64,000 nt of DNA from Brevibacterium spongiae. Lineage in GTDB: Bacteria; Actinomycetota; Actinomycetes; Actinomycetales; Brevibacteriaceae. The stretch is taken from assembly GCF_026168515.1 (NCBI RefSeq), contig NZ_CP093443.1:1922001-1986000 (forward strand). Reading direction: 5' to 3'. Of this stretch, positions 34,129 to 41,909 are shown piece after piece (within the stretch, counting starts at the first letter, position 1; the number at the start of each line of letters is the position of its first letter). Position numbers and translations under genes: made by a program. The notes beneath the pieces are model-generated. The model was not told where the DNA came from. It searched no databases and was given only the letters and a program-made list of their open reading frames with translations.

Positions 34129-35325
34129 ATGTCCGAACCTCGCCTCGACCCTGCCGCCCGGGCACGCTATGCCCGCCAGATCCGTCTGTCCGGGTTCGGT
34201 GAAGCCGCCCAGACGAGACTGCTCGATGCGCATGTCCTCGTCATCGGCGCCGGTGGCCTCGGTGCGCCCGTGCTCAGCTATCTCGCCGCCGTCGGCATCG
34301 GCACGATCTCCGTCATCGACCCCGATATCGTCGAACTGAGCAATCTGCACCGCCAGATCATCCACACCGAGGCGGCCGTCGGCACCCGCAAGATCGAATC
34401 CGCCAGAGAGCGGATGAGCGGAATCAACTCATCGATCGACGTCCGCACCCACCCTGTCCTGCTCACCCCGGACAACGCTCTGGACCTGTTGACCGGCGTC
34501 GATCTCGTCATCGACGGCAGCGACAACTTCGCCACCCGATACCTGGCCAACGACGCCTGCGAGATCCTGGGCATCCCGCTCGTGTGGGGAACGATCCTCG
34601 GCTTCGACGGTCAGGTCGCCGTCTTCGACGCCCGTCGCGGCGCCACCCTGCGCGACCTCTACCCTGAGGTTCCGGCCCCGGGCAGCGTGCCGGACTGCTC
34701 CGTGGCCGGAGTCCTCGGACCCCTGTGCGGCAGCCTCGGATCGGCCATGGCGATGGAGGCGATCAAGGTCCTCACGGGGATCGGCACGGCGCTTTACAAT
34801 GCGGTGGCCGTCCACAGCAGCCTCGATGCCAGCTGGGAGACAGTGCCGGTCTCAGCGATCCCCGGTCGGCGACCGGTCACCGATCTGCACGCGCATCGCA
34901 GCGACTATGCGCAGCACAGCCTCGATCTGGAACCGACCGCGGACACGTCGGAACCGGCCTCCCGCGGCTGGCACGAGCTGACCCCGGGTACGGTGCTCGT
35001 CGATATCCGCGACGATGACGAAGTCACGGCGGGAATGGTGCCCGGTGCGATCCACATTCCGATGGACGCACTGCTCGCCGACCCGGACCTGCTGCCGGGC
35101 GCAGGCGCAGCCGACGGCGGCAATGAGGCCTCGACGGCTCGAGCACGAGACGTGGCTCTGTACTGCCGGTCAGGGATGCGTTCGGCCAAGGCCGTCGCTC
35201 AGCTGCGCTCACAGGGACTGACTGTGACATCGGTCAGCGGCGGCTATCTCGCCTATCTGGCCCAACCCGCTGCAGGAGCCCAACCCGCTGCAGGAAGTGC
35301 CCAGCCTGCCGGCCGGCAGCGCTGA
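34129..35325 (+). CDS. moeB: MoeB/ThiF-type adenylyltransferase with C-terminal rhodanese domain
   Basis: MoeB adenylates the C-terminal Gly-Gly of MoaD, and the rhodanese domain can deliver sulfur to form the thiocarboxylate. In this 398-residue protein the ATP site is VIGAGGLGAPV (about residue 38), followed by DNFATRY and the catalytic-Cys region VPDCSVAGVLG. The rhodanese domain (about 285-380) has the active-site loop CRSGMRS. A repetitive Ala/Gln/Pro tail ends the protein. The MOCS3-like fusion is typical of actinobacteria. ATG 34129 is chosen with AGGA 8 nt upstream; ATG 34120 is possible. Confidence 0.92.
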   Translation: MSEPRLDPAARARYARQIRLSGFGEAAQTRLLDAHVLVIGAGGLGAPVLSYLAAVGIGTISVIDPDIVELSNLHRQIIHTEAAVGTRKIESARERMSGINSSIDVRTHPVLLTPDNALDLLTGVDLVIDGSDNFATRYLANDACEILGIPLVWGTILGFDGQVAVFDARRGATLRDLYPEVPAPGSVPDCSVAGVLGPLCGSLGSAMAMEAIKVLTGIGTALYNAVAVHSSLDASWETVPVSAIPGRRPVTDLHAHRSDYAQHSLDLEPTADTSEPASRGWHELTPGTVLVDIRDDDEVTAGMVPGAIHIPMDALLADPDLLPGAGAADGGNEASTARARDVALYCRSGMRSAKAVAQLRSQGLTVTSVSGGYLAYLAQPAAGAQPAAGSAQPAGRQR

Positions 35326-35393
35326 ACGGTGCCGATCGGCCGTCTATGAGGCACGGCCCCCGGCGACAGCCGCAGCGCTGAGCGGAGTGGTCC

Positions 35394-35639
35394 TCAGCCC
35401 CCGGCGAAGGGAGGGAGCACGTCGACGGTGTCTCCCTCGCTCAAGCTCACGGACCGATCGGTCGCTGCCACGGAATTGACGAGGAAGCTCGAACGCGACA
35501 GCACGGTCGCAGCCTGCGGATCGGCCGCCTCGGCGAGGGTCGTGACGAGTTCGTCGACGGATCCGGCACGGATCTGGGATTCGCGGGCGCCGAAGGCCTC
35601 GCGGGCTGCGGCGAAGAACCGCACGGTGATGGTGGGCAC
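35394..35639 (-). CDS. moaD: Molybdopterin synthase small subunit MoaD
   Basis: MoaD is the ubiquitin-fold sulfur carrier of molybdopterin synthase. The 81-residue product starts with the VRFFAAAREAFG strand and helix and ends in VDVLPPFAGG, the Gly-Gly tail that is adenylated and thiocarboxylated. It starts at GTG 35639 directly after the moaA stop (TAAGTG) with GGAGG inside the moaA end, so it depends on moaA translation. It is convergent with moeB. Confidence 0.95.
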   Translation of the reverse strand: MPTITVRFFAAAREAFGARESQIRAGSVDELVTTLAEAADPQAATVLSRSSFLVNSVAATDRSVSLSEGDTVDVLPPFAGG

Positions 35640-36728
35640 TTATCCTCCGATGGCGCTCATGGGACGTTGGGGCTGCTCGAACGAATCCGTGTCCATTCCG
35701 TGTCCGGCGAGTTTCTTCCAATGCGCGCCCTTCCACAGATTCGCGATCGACTCATCGTCGGCACCACCGCGCATCGCGGACAGCAGATCGACCTCGGTGC
35801 GGGAGAATAGGCACGTGCGCACACGTCCCTCCGCGGTCAGACGGGTGCGCGTGCAGTCGGCGCAGAAGGGCCGGGTCACCGAGGCGATGATGCCGACGGT
35901 GCCCAGCACCGTGTCCGGATCGTCTCGGGTTGCGACGAGGAACTTCTCGGCCGGGGCGCCGTTTCGCGGCGCCGAATCCGGGGTGAGCACGAACCTGGGT
36001 TCGAGGAGGGCGAAGATGTCGGCGGCGGTGATCATCGACGTCCGTTCCCACGAGTGACCGGCGTCCAAGGGCATCTGTTCGATGAACCTCAGGCTCAGCC
36101 CCTGCTCGAGGCACCACTGCAGCAGATCGGGTGCCTGGGCATCGTTGACCCCCGGCAGGAGCACAGCGTTGATCTTCACCGGCTCGAGGCCGGCGGCCTT
36201 CGCCCCGTCGATGCCTGCCAGCACGCGTTTGAGGAATGGGCGCCGGGTCATCGTCTCGAAGGTCTCCGGATCGATCGTGTCGAGCGAGACGTTGATGCGA
36301 TCCAGCCCGGCGGCCTTGAGCCCGGCCGCTCGTTTGTCGAGGCCGATCGCGTTCGTCGTCAGCGCGATGTTCGGGCGCGGTTCGAGGGCGGCGACCCCGG
36401 CGATGATCTCGTTGATGTCCTTGCGGGTCAGGGGTTCACCGCCGGTGAACCGGACCTGGTCCACCCCGAACTTCTCGACCCCGATGCGCACGAACCGAAC
36501 GATCTCGTCCCGCGACATTGCGGAATCACGAGACATGAATTCGACGCCTTCGGCCGGCATACAGTACGTGCAGCGCAGATTGCAGAAATCGGTGAGTGAG
36601 ATGCGCATGTCGGTGGCGCGACGATCGAAGGTGTCGAGCAGCGCATCCTCGTTGTGGCCGGTGAATTCCGCACCTGGGTCGACAGTCGGAGTTCTCAGCA
36701 CCGGCATCGGCAGACCGATCTTCTCCAT
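35640..36728 (-). CDS. moaA: GTP 3',8-cyclase MoaA
   Basis: MoaA is the radical-SAM enzyme that starts molybdenum cofactor synthesis by cyclising GTP. The 362-residue product has the SAM-cluster motif CNLRCTYC (about residues 49-56), FTGGEPL near residue 94, and the C-terminal cluster cysteines in CADCTRTR and the following RTCLF. It ends in Gly-Gly (SAIGG), which is essential in MoaA family members. AAGGAGG lies 8 nt before ATG 36728. It is followed by moaD and is divergent from moeA2. Confidence 0.96.
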   Translation of the reverse strand: MEKIGLPMPVLRTPTVDPGAEFTGHNEDALLDTFDRRATDMRISLTDFCNLRCTYCMPAEGVEFMSRDSAMSRDEIVRFVRIGVEKFGVDQVRFTGGEPLTRKDINEIIAGVAALEPRPNIALTTNAIGLDKRAAGLKAAGLDRINVSLDTIDPETFETMTRRPFLKRVLAGIDGAKAAGLEPVKINAVLLPGVNDAQAPDLLQWCLEQGLSLRFIEQMPLDAGHSWERTSMITAADIFALLEPRFVLTPDSAPRNGAPAEKFLVATRDDPDTVLGTVGIIASVTRPFCADCTRTRLTAEGRVRTCLFSRTEVDLLSAMRGGADDESIANLWKGAHWKKLAGHGMDTDSFEQPQRPMSAIGG

Positions 36729-36768
36729 TTCGTCATCCTCCTTGAGAGCGTGTCGATATCATCGTCCC

Positions 36769-38028
36769 ATGACTACAGCGAAGATGCATCGTGAGCGGGT
36801 ATTCGAGACCATCGCTCCACTCACCGGGACGCAGGAGCTGCCGCTGCACGCACTGCTCGACGCCCCGCGCAGGCTCGTCGCGGATGTGAGCTCACCGATC
36901 GATGTCCCCGGCTTCGACAATTCGAGCATGGACGGATACGCCGCATCCGCTGAGACCCTGAACGCCGCGATTCTGGCCTCCGCCGCTGACGTCTCCGGTG
37001 CCGAGTCGGGCCGGCTTGGGCCGATTCCCGTCCGCGGGCGGGTCGCTGCAGGTGCTCGAGGCGACCGCGTCGCTGCCGGCACCGCCGTCGAGATCATGAC
37101 CGGTGCACCCCTTCCCGAAGGCACCGACACCGTGATCAAGATCGAAGACACTTCACCCGGGTCCTTCGGCGCCGAAGCCATCACGATCGCCCAGCCGACC
37201 GATGGCCCGCCGCCGGAACCCGGACGCTTCGTCCGCAGGCGCGGCAGCGATGTGCGCACCGGGCAGACCGTGCTCACCGCGGGCACCATGCTCACTCCCG
37301 CCCACCTCGGCGTGGCCGCCGCCTGCGGAATCCGCACGCTGCCGGTCCTCTCGCTGCCACGAGTGCTCATCGTAAGCACCGGGGACGAAATCGCCGCCGA
37401 GGCGGCCGCCGGAATCAACGACGCGAACTCAGTGACGCTCTCAGCCGGGCTGCGCCGCCTCGGCGTCGAAGTCGATGCTGCCTTCGTCCCCGATGAACCG
37501 CAGGCGCTGCTCGACCGAGTGCGCGGCAGCGACGCACAGCTCGTCATCTCCACCGGCGGGATCTCCAAAGGCGCTCACGAAGTCGTCAAGCTCGCAGCCG
37601 AACTCGATGCCGAATCCGCGATGGTCTTCGAACCCATCGCCATGCAGCCCGGCGGACCACAGGGATGCGGGCGTCTGGCAGACCACGCCTGGATCGCGCT
37701 GCCCGGCAACCCGGTGAGCACCCTCATCAGCTTCGAACTGTTCATCCGTCCCGCGCTGCTCGGCCTGGCAGGCGACGCAGCGCCCCGCGAGGTCGCCCAC
37801 CACCGCCTGGCCCACGGGTTCGATGAGACCCCGCCGGCCGGGAAGCTCCAGGTCCGCCGTGCCCGGCTCACCGAGGCAGGACTCGAATTCGTCGGCGATT
37901 CCCGTTCCCACCTGCTCCACAGCTACGCCGAAGCGACCCACCTCGTGTTCGTCTCACCCGACGAACCCGGACCGGACAACCCGTTCTCACCCGCGGGGGA
38001 TAGGCTGATGACGTGGAAGATCGCATGA
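36769..38028 (+). CDS. moeA: Molybdopterin molybdenumtransferase MoeA (paralogue 2)
   Basis: The second MoeA has 419 residues and keeps the canonical motifs: SSMDGYAA near residue 48, VEIMTGAPLPEGTDTVIKIE near residue 107, VLIVSTGDE near residue 200, ISTGGISKGAHEVVK near residue 261 and the intact LPGNPVSTLISFE. It heads the moeA-moaC-moaE-HTH/TOBE operon and is therefore the better candidate for the housekeeping enzyme. Only 40 bp separate it from moaA, and a TATCAT box ends about 7 nt before its ATG, so the message may be leaderless. Confidence 0.94.
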   Translation: MTTAKMHRERVFETIAPLTGTQELPLHALLDAPRRLVADVSSPIDVPGFDNSSMDGYAASAETLNAAILASAADVSGAESGRLGPIPVRGRVAAGARGDRVAAGTAVEIMTGAPLPEGTDTVIKIEDTSPGSFGAEAITIAQPTDGPPPEPGRFVRRRGSDVRTGQTVLTAGTMLTPAHLGVAAACGIRTLPVLSLPRVLIVSTGDEIAAEAAAGINDANSVTLSAGLRRLGVEVDAAFVPDEPQALLDRVRGSDAQLVISTGGISKGAHEVVKLAAELDAESAMVFEPIAMQPGGPQGCGRLADHAWIALPGNPVSTLISFELFIRPALLGLAGDAAPREVAHHRLAHGFDETPPAGKLQVRRARLTEAGLEFVGDSRSHLLHSYAEATHLVFVSPDEPGPDNPFSPAGDRLMTWKIA

Positions 38029-38495
38029 AGCTCTCGCACGTCGACGAATCCGGAACCGCCCAGATGGTCGACGTCGGCGACAAAGACGTGACCAAACGCC
38101 GGGCGGTGGCCACCGGAACCATCACGACCCGCAGCGACGTCATCGACATGATCGCCGAGGCGGGACTGCCCAAGGGAGACGCCCTGCCCGTGGCGCGCAT
38201 CGCCGCAGTGATGGGGGCGAAGCGCACCAGCGACCTCATCCCCCTGTGCCATCCGCTGCCGCTGACCGGAATCGACGTCGAAATCGCACTCGGCGACGAT
38301 CGTGTGACCATCACCGCCGCAGTGAAGACGGTGTCGAAGACCGGAGTCGAGATGGAGGCTCTGACGGCCGTGACCACCGCGGCGCTGACGATCTTCGACA
38401 TGATCAAGGCCGTGGACAATCAGGCCGTGATCGGCGATATCAAGGTCATCGAGAAGTCAGGCGGAAGGAGCGGAGATTGGACACGAGGAGCATGA
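38025..38495 (+). CDS. moaC: Cyclic pyranopterin monophosphate synthase MoaC
   Basis: MoaC converts the MoaA product (3',8-cyclo-GTP) to cyclic pyranopterin monophosphate. The 156-residue product contains MVDVGDKDVTKRRAVA (about residues 14-29), AAVMGAKRTSDLIPLCHPLPL near residue 63 with the catalytic Cys-His region, and TGVEMEALTAVTTAALTIFDMIKA near residue 108. ATG 38025 overlaps the moeA stop (ATGA); an in-frame GTG at 38013 is an alternative. It also overlaps moaE. Confidence 0.96.
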   Translation: MKLSHVDESGTAQMVDVGDKDVTKRRAVATGTITTRSDVIDMIAEAGLPKGDALPVARIAAVMGAKRTSDLIPLCHPLPLTGIDVEIALGDDRVTITAAVKTVSKTGVEMEALTAVTTAALTIFDMIKAVDNQAVIGDIKVIEKSGGRSGDWTRGA

Positions 38496-38926
38496 GCGCC
38501 ACCGGCACGGTCATCACCACCGGAGTCGTCGACACCGAGATCTCCACAGCGGCCCTCGAACCCGAAGTCCTCACCGACACCTGCGGCGCAGTCGTGAGTT
38601 TCTCCGGCGTCATCCGCGACCACGACGAGGGTCGCGGCGTGAATTCCCTGCACTATGAGGCCCACCCCCTCGCGGCCGAACAGATCGCCGAGGTGGCCGC
38701 CGACATCGCCGCCCGCCACCCCGAGGTCCGCCTCTCCGTCGTCCACCGGGTCGGCGACCTCACCATCGGAGACGTGGCCCTGGCCGCCGTCGTGGCCTCG
38801 GCCCACCGGAAGGACTCGTTCCTCGCCTGTTCCGAACTCATCGACGAGGTCAAAGCGCGAGTGGCGATCTGGAAGCACCAGCACTTCGCCGACGGCAGCG
38901 ACGAATGGGTGGGAGCCCTCGAATGA
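38492..38926 (+). CDS. moaE: Molybdopterin synthase large subunit MoaE
   Basis: MoaE is the catalytic subunit that transfers sulfur from MoaD thiocarboxylate to cyclic pyranopterin monophosphate. The 144-residue product has GAVVSFSGVIRDHDEG (about residue 32), LHYEAHPLA, VVHRVGDLTIGD and the catalytic-lysine region AHRKDSF near residue 107, followed by KARVAIWKHQ. GAGGAG lies just before ATG 38492. It overlaps moaC and the next gene by 4 nt. Confidence 0.95.
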   Translation: MSATGTVITTGVVDTEISTAALEPEVLTDTCGAVVSFSGVIRDHDEGRGVNSLHYEAHPLAAEQIAEVAADIAARHPEVRLSVVHRVGDLTIGDVALAAVVASAHRKDSFLACSELIDEVKARVAIWKHQHFADGSDEWVGALE

Positions 38927-39324
38927 CTCAGCTGCGCATCAGCGAGGCCGCACGCTTCCTCGGCGTCAGCGACGACACGGTGCGCCGGTGGGTCGCCGAC
39001 GGGCGGCTCACCTCGCTCAAGGACTCCTCGAATCGTGCCGTCGTCGAGGGCAGGGAACTCGCCGAACTCGCGCAGTCGTCCGCGGCCTCACTCGCCGACC
39101 CCAGCGGCGTCATGAGCTCCTCGCGGAACCGATTCGCCGGTCTCGTCACTGACGTCGACGTCGACGGAGTCATGGCCCAGGTGAGCATGCAGTGCGGGCC
39201 CTTCCGCGTGGTCTCGCTGATGTCGGCCGAAGCGTGCCGCGAACTCGACCTGCAGCCGGGCAGCCTCGCCACCGCCTCGGTGAAGGCGACGATGGTCTCG
39301 ATCGACACTGTCCCCGGCGACTGA
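38923..39324 (+). CDS. HTH-TOBE molybdate-binding protein, probable Mo-responsive regulator
   Basis: The 133-residue product joins a MerR/excisionase-type helix-turn-helix (ISEAARFLGVSDDTVRRWVADGRL, about residues 6-29) to a C-terminal TOBE/Mop domain (about 65-130) of the kind that binds molybdate in ModE and ModC. Similar proteins in actinobacteria sit in molybdenum gene clusters and are taken as molybdate-responsive regulators or storage proteins. It overlaps moaE (ATGA) and precedes modA. The fused ModBC downstream lacks a TOBE domain of its own. Confidence 0.85.
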   Translation: MTQLRISEAARFLGVSDDTVRRWVADGRLTSLKDSSNRAVVEGRELAELAQSSAASLADPSGVMSSSRNRFAGLVTDVDVDGVMAQVSMQCGPFRVVSLMSAEACRELDLQPGSLATASVKATMVSIDTVPGD

Positions 39325-39356
39325 ACCGCGCCGAGGCAGGGGAGCGGCAGCCGAGT

Positions 39357-39368
39357 TCACGCGCGTGA
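39357..39368. promoter_or_regulatory. 12-bp perfect palindrome upstream of modA
   Basis: TCACGCGCGTGA is a perfect palindrome about 70 bp before the modA start, a possible site for the neighbouring HTH-TOBE protein. A smaller dyad (CCGCA/TGCGG, 39413-39424) lies nearer the start. Confidence 0.35.
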
Positions 39369-39437
39369 GTGCGCCGCAGAATCTCAAAAGCGTCGTCCGA
39401 GTCGACATGAACCCGCAAATGCGGCTTCAATAGGGGG

Positions 39438-40202
39438 ATGAAGAAAACCCTTATCGGGCTCAGCATCGTCGCTGCCCTGACCCTGTCCGCGTGTTCCTCC
39501 GGCGCCGATTCGCAGTCCGAATCGGACGCGCCCAAAGAGATCACGGTGTTCGCCGCCGCCTCGCTGACGGAGGTGTTCGAAGACATCGCCGACGAATTCG
39601 CGAAGGGCGAGCCGGATGCACCCGAGGTGAAATTCTCCTTCGCGGGATCGTCCGACCTCGTCGCGCAGATCTCCGAAGGCGCGCCCGCCGACGTCATCGC
39701 CACCGCCGACGAGAAGACCATGGACACCTTGAACGGCGACGATCTGCTCGCCGCAGAGCCGACGATGTTCGCCTCGAACACGCTGACGCTGGCCGTAGCC
39801 GAGGGCAATCCGACGGCGATCGAGAGTTCGAAGGACTTCGCCGACAGCGATCTCGTCGTGTGCGCGCCCCAAGTTCCCTGCGGTGCGGCCACCGAGAAGT
39901 GGGCCGGTGCCAATGATGTGACGCTCGATCCAGTCAGCGAAGAGAACTCCGTGACCGACGTCCTCGGCAAGGTCAGCGCCGGGCAGGCCGACGCCGGCAT
40001 CGTCTACGTCACCGATATCGCGCGCGCTGACGGCAAGGTCGAGCAGGTCGACCTCGACGGCGCCGACAAGGTCGTCAACAAGTACCCCGCCGCGACCGTC
40101 AAGGCCAGCGAGAATCAGGAGCAGGCCGACGCGTTCGTCGAGTTCCTCGGGTCCGATACCGCCCAGAAGCTGCTGCGCGACGCCGGGTTCGCCGCCGCCT
40201 GA
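39438..40202 (+). CDS. modA: Molybdate ABC transporter substrate-binding lipoprotein ModA
   Basis: ModA captures molybdate outside the membrane and hands it to ModB. The 254-residue precursor has a lipoprotein signal with lipobox LSAC (Cys19), then the mature fold beginning EITVFAAASLTEVFEDIA, FSFAGSSDLVAQI with oxyanion-binding serines, GAPADVIATADE, and VSEENSVTDVLGKVSAGQADAGIVYVTD. These match the ModA family. ATG 39438 directly follows a GGGGG run, so Shine-Dalgarno spacing is poor. It is followed at once by the fused modBC gene. Confidence 0.94.
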   Translation: MKKTLIGLSIVAALTLSACSSGADSQSESDAPKEITVFAAASLTEVFEDIADEFAKGEPDAPEVKFSFAGSSDLVAQISEGAPADVIATADEKTMDTLNGDDLLAAEPTMFASNTLTLAVAEGNPTAIESSKDFADSDLVVCAPQVPCGAATEKWAGANDVTLDPVSEENSVTDVLGKVSAGQADAGIVYVTDIARADGKVEQVDLDGADKVVNKYPAATVKASENQEQADAFVEFLGSDTAQKLLRDAGFAAA

Positions 40203-40203
40203 T

Positions 40204-40239
40204 ATGGCCGCAGGACGCAGAGTGGCCGCAGGACGCAGA
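40204..40239 (+). repeat. Exact tandem duplication of 18 bp at the modBC start
   Basis: TGGCCGCAGGACGCAGAG occurs twice in a row, giving N-terminal AAGRR repeated and placing a second possible start (GTG 40222) 18 nt after the ATG. Confidence 0.85.
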
Positions 40240-41880
40240 GGGGGAGGGGTCTCGACGATTCCCGGCTGGCTGTGGATTCCCGCCGCCGTCGGGATCGTCT
40301 TCCTCCTCCTGCCCATCATCGGGATGGTCTCCCGCATCGACCCGCAGGGCCTCCTCGACGTCATCCGCGCCGAGGAATCCCGGCTCGCGATGCAGCTGTC
40401 CCTGCTGACCTCGGTGATCTCGGCCCTGGTCAGCGTCGCCCTCGGGTTCCCGCTGGGCTACCTGCTCGCGACCAAGGACTTCCGGGGACAGCGGATCGTG
40501 CGCACCCTCATCCTGCTGCCGCTCGTGCTTCCACCGGTGGTCAGCGGTTTGGCACTGCTCTACACCTGGGGGCGCTCGGCCGTGCTCGGCGGCGCTGCGG
40601 AAGATCTCGGACTGAGCCTGGCCTACACCACCTCGGCGGTGATCATGGCCCAGATCTTCGTCTCGCTGCCGTTCATGGTCATGTCGGTCGAGACCGCAAC
40701 CACGGCTCTGGGGCGTCGCTTCGAGCTCACCGCCGCCGAACTCGGGGCGAAACCCGACCGCGTGTTCTTCACGGTCACGCTGCCGCTCCTGCGCAACGGC
40801 ATCACCACCGGCGCCGTCCTCTGCTTCGCTCGCTCCCTCGGCGAATTCGGTGCCACCCTGACCTTCGCCGGATCCCTCTCCGGCGTCACCCGCACGATGC
40901 CCCTGCAGATCTACCTCGTCCGCGAATCGGATCCGCAGGCCGCCATCGGCCTGTCCCTGCTGCTCATCGTCATCGCCGTGGTCATCATCGTCCTGGCCTA
41001 CCGATCCCCGCACGCCCCTCGCCTCCGCCCGACACCCCGGACGGTGAAGTCCACCCTCGCCGAGGCGGCCACCCCGCCACCGCGCCATGACCGGGCACAG
41101 GGTGCTCCGATCACATCCGGTCCACCGTCCGGAGGGCGTCTGAGCACCGCGGTGGAACTTGCCGAGCGGGGAATCGCTCTCGACTTCACCGTCCCCGCCG
41201 GGGCGACGACAGCGATCATCGGGCGCAACGGTGCCGGCAAATCGAGCCTGTTCCACATCCTCACCGGAGCGCTGCGCCCCGACTCCGGACACCTGCGCAT
41301 CGGTGACGATGCGATCTTCGACCTCGACGCCGGGCACTGGCCGGCCATCCACGACCGCGGCATCATCCATCTGGCGCAGAACCCGCTGCTGTTTCCGCAC
41401 CTGAGCGTCATCGACAACGCGAGCTACGGTCTGCGCGCTCACGGCATGGCCCGCGGTCCGGCCCGGGAACGGGCGCAGGACATGCTCGACCGCCTCGGCG
41501 TCGGTCACTGTGCGCAACGGCGACCCGACGCGGTCTCGGGCGGCCAGGCCGCACGCATCGCTCTGGCCCGCGCCCTCCTCGTCGATCCGCGGCTGCTTCT
41601 GCTCGACGAGCCCCTTGCCGCACTCGACGTCGATGTGCGCGTCGAGACCCGCCAGGTGCTTGCCGAACTCCTGGCCGATCGCAGCGCACTGCTCATCACT
41701 CATGACATCGACGACGTCAGCGCGCTGGCCGATGAGCTCCTGCTCGTCGAAGACGGAGCGGTGGAACTGTCGGCCAAGGTAGGGCACGTCGATCCAGGGC
41801 AAGCCGGAGCAGGGGAGGACTTTCTGCGGAGCTTTTGCATGATGGACCGCGACGGCATAGTGTGCAATCAGTCACATTGA
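40204..41880 (+). CDS. modBC: Fused molybdate ABC permease-ATPase ModBC
   Basis: One 558-residue chain carries both cytoplasmic-membrane parts of the molybdate importer. Residues about 18-265 form the ModB permease, with the coupling motif in ELTAAELGAKPDRVFFTVTLP. After a proline-rich linker (about 275-310) comes the ModC ATPase: Walker A GRNGAGKS at 340-347, signature VSGGQAARIALARAL near 444, Walker B LLLLDEPLAALD near 464 and the switch His in ITHD. It ends about 40 residues later with no TOBE domain. The N-terminus contains an exact 18-bp duplication. Confidence 0.92.
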   Translation: MAAGRRVAAGRRGGGVSTIPGWLWIPAAVGIVFLLLPIIGMVSRIDPQGLLDVIRAEESRLAMQLSLLTSVISALVSVALGFPLGYLLATKDFRGQRIVRTLILLPLVLPPVVSGLALLYTWGRSAVLGGAAEDLGLSLAYTTSAVIMAQIFVSLPFMVMSVETATTALGRRFELTAAELGAKPDRVFFTVTLPLLRNGITTGAVLCFARSLGEFGATLTFAGSLSGVTRTMPLQIYLVRESDPQAAIGLSLLLIVIAVVIIVLAYRSPHAPRLRPTPRTVKSTLAEAATPPPRHDRAQGAPITSGPPSGGRLSTAVELAERGIALDFTVPAGATTAIIGRNGAGKSSLFHILTGALRPDSGHLRIGDDAIFDLDAGHWPAIHDRGIIHLAQNPLLFPHLSVIDNASYGLRAHGMARGPARERAQDMLDRLGVGHCAQRRPDAVSGGQAARIALARALLVDPRLLLLDEPLAALDVDVRVETRQVLAELLADRSALLITHDIDDVSALADELLLVEDGAVELSAKVGHVDPGQAGAGEDFLRSFCMMDRDGIVCNQSH

Positions 41881-41909
41881 ACCACTGACATTTCAAGGAG
41901 CACAGCGCC

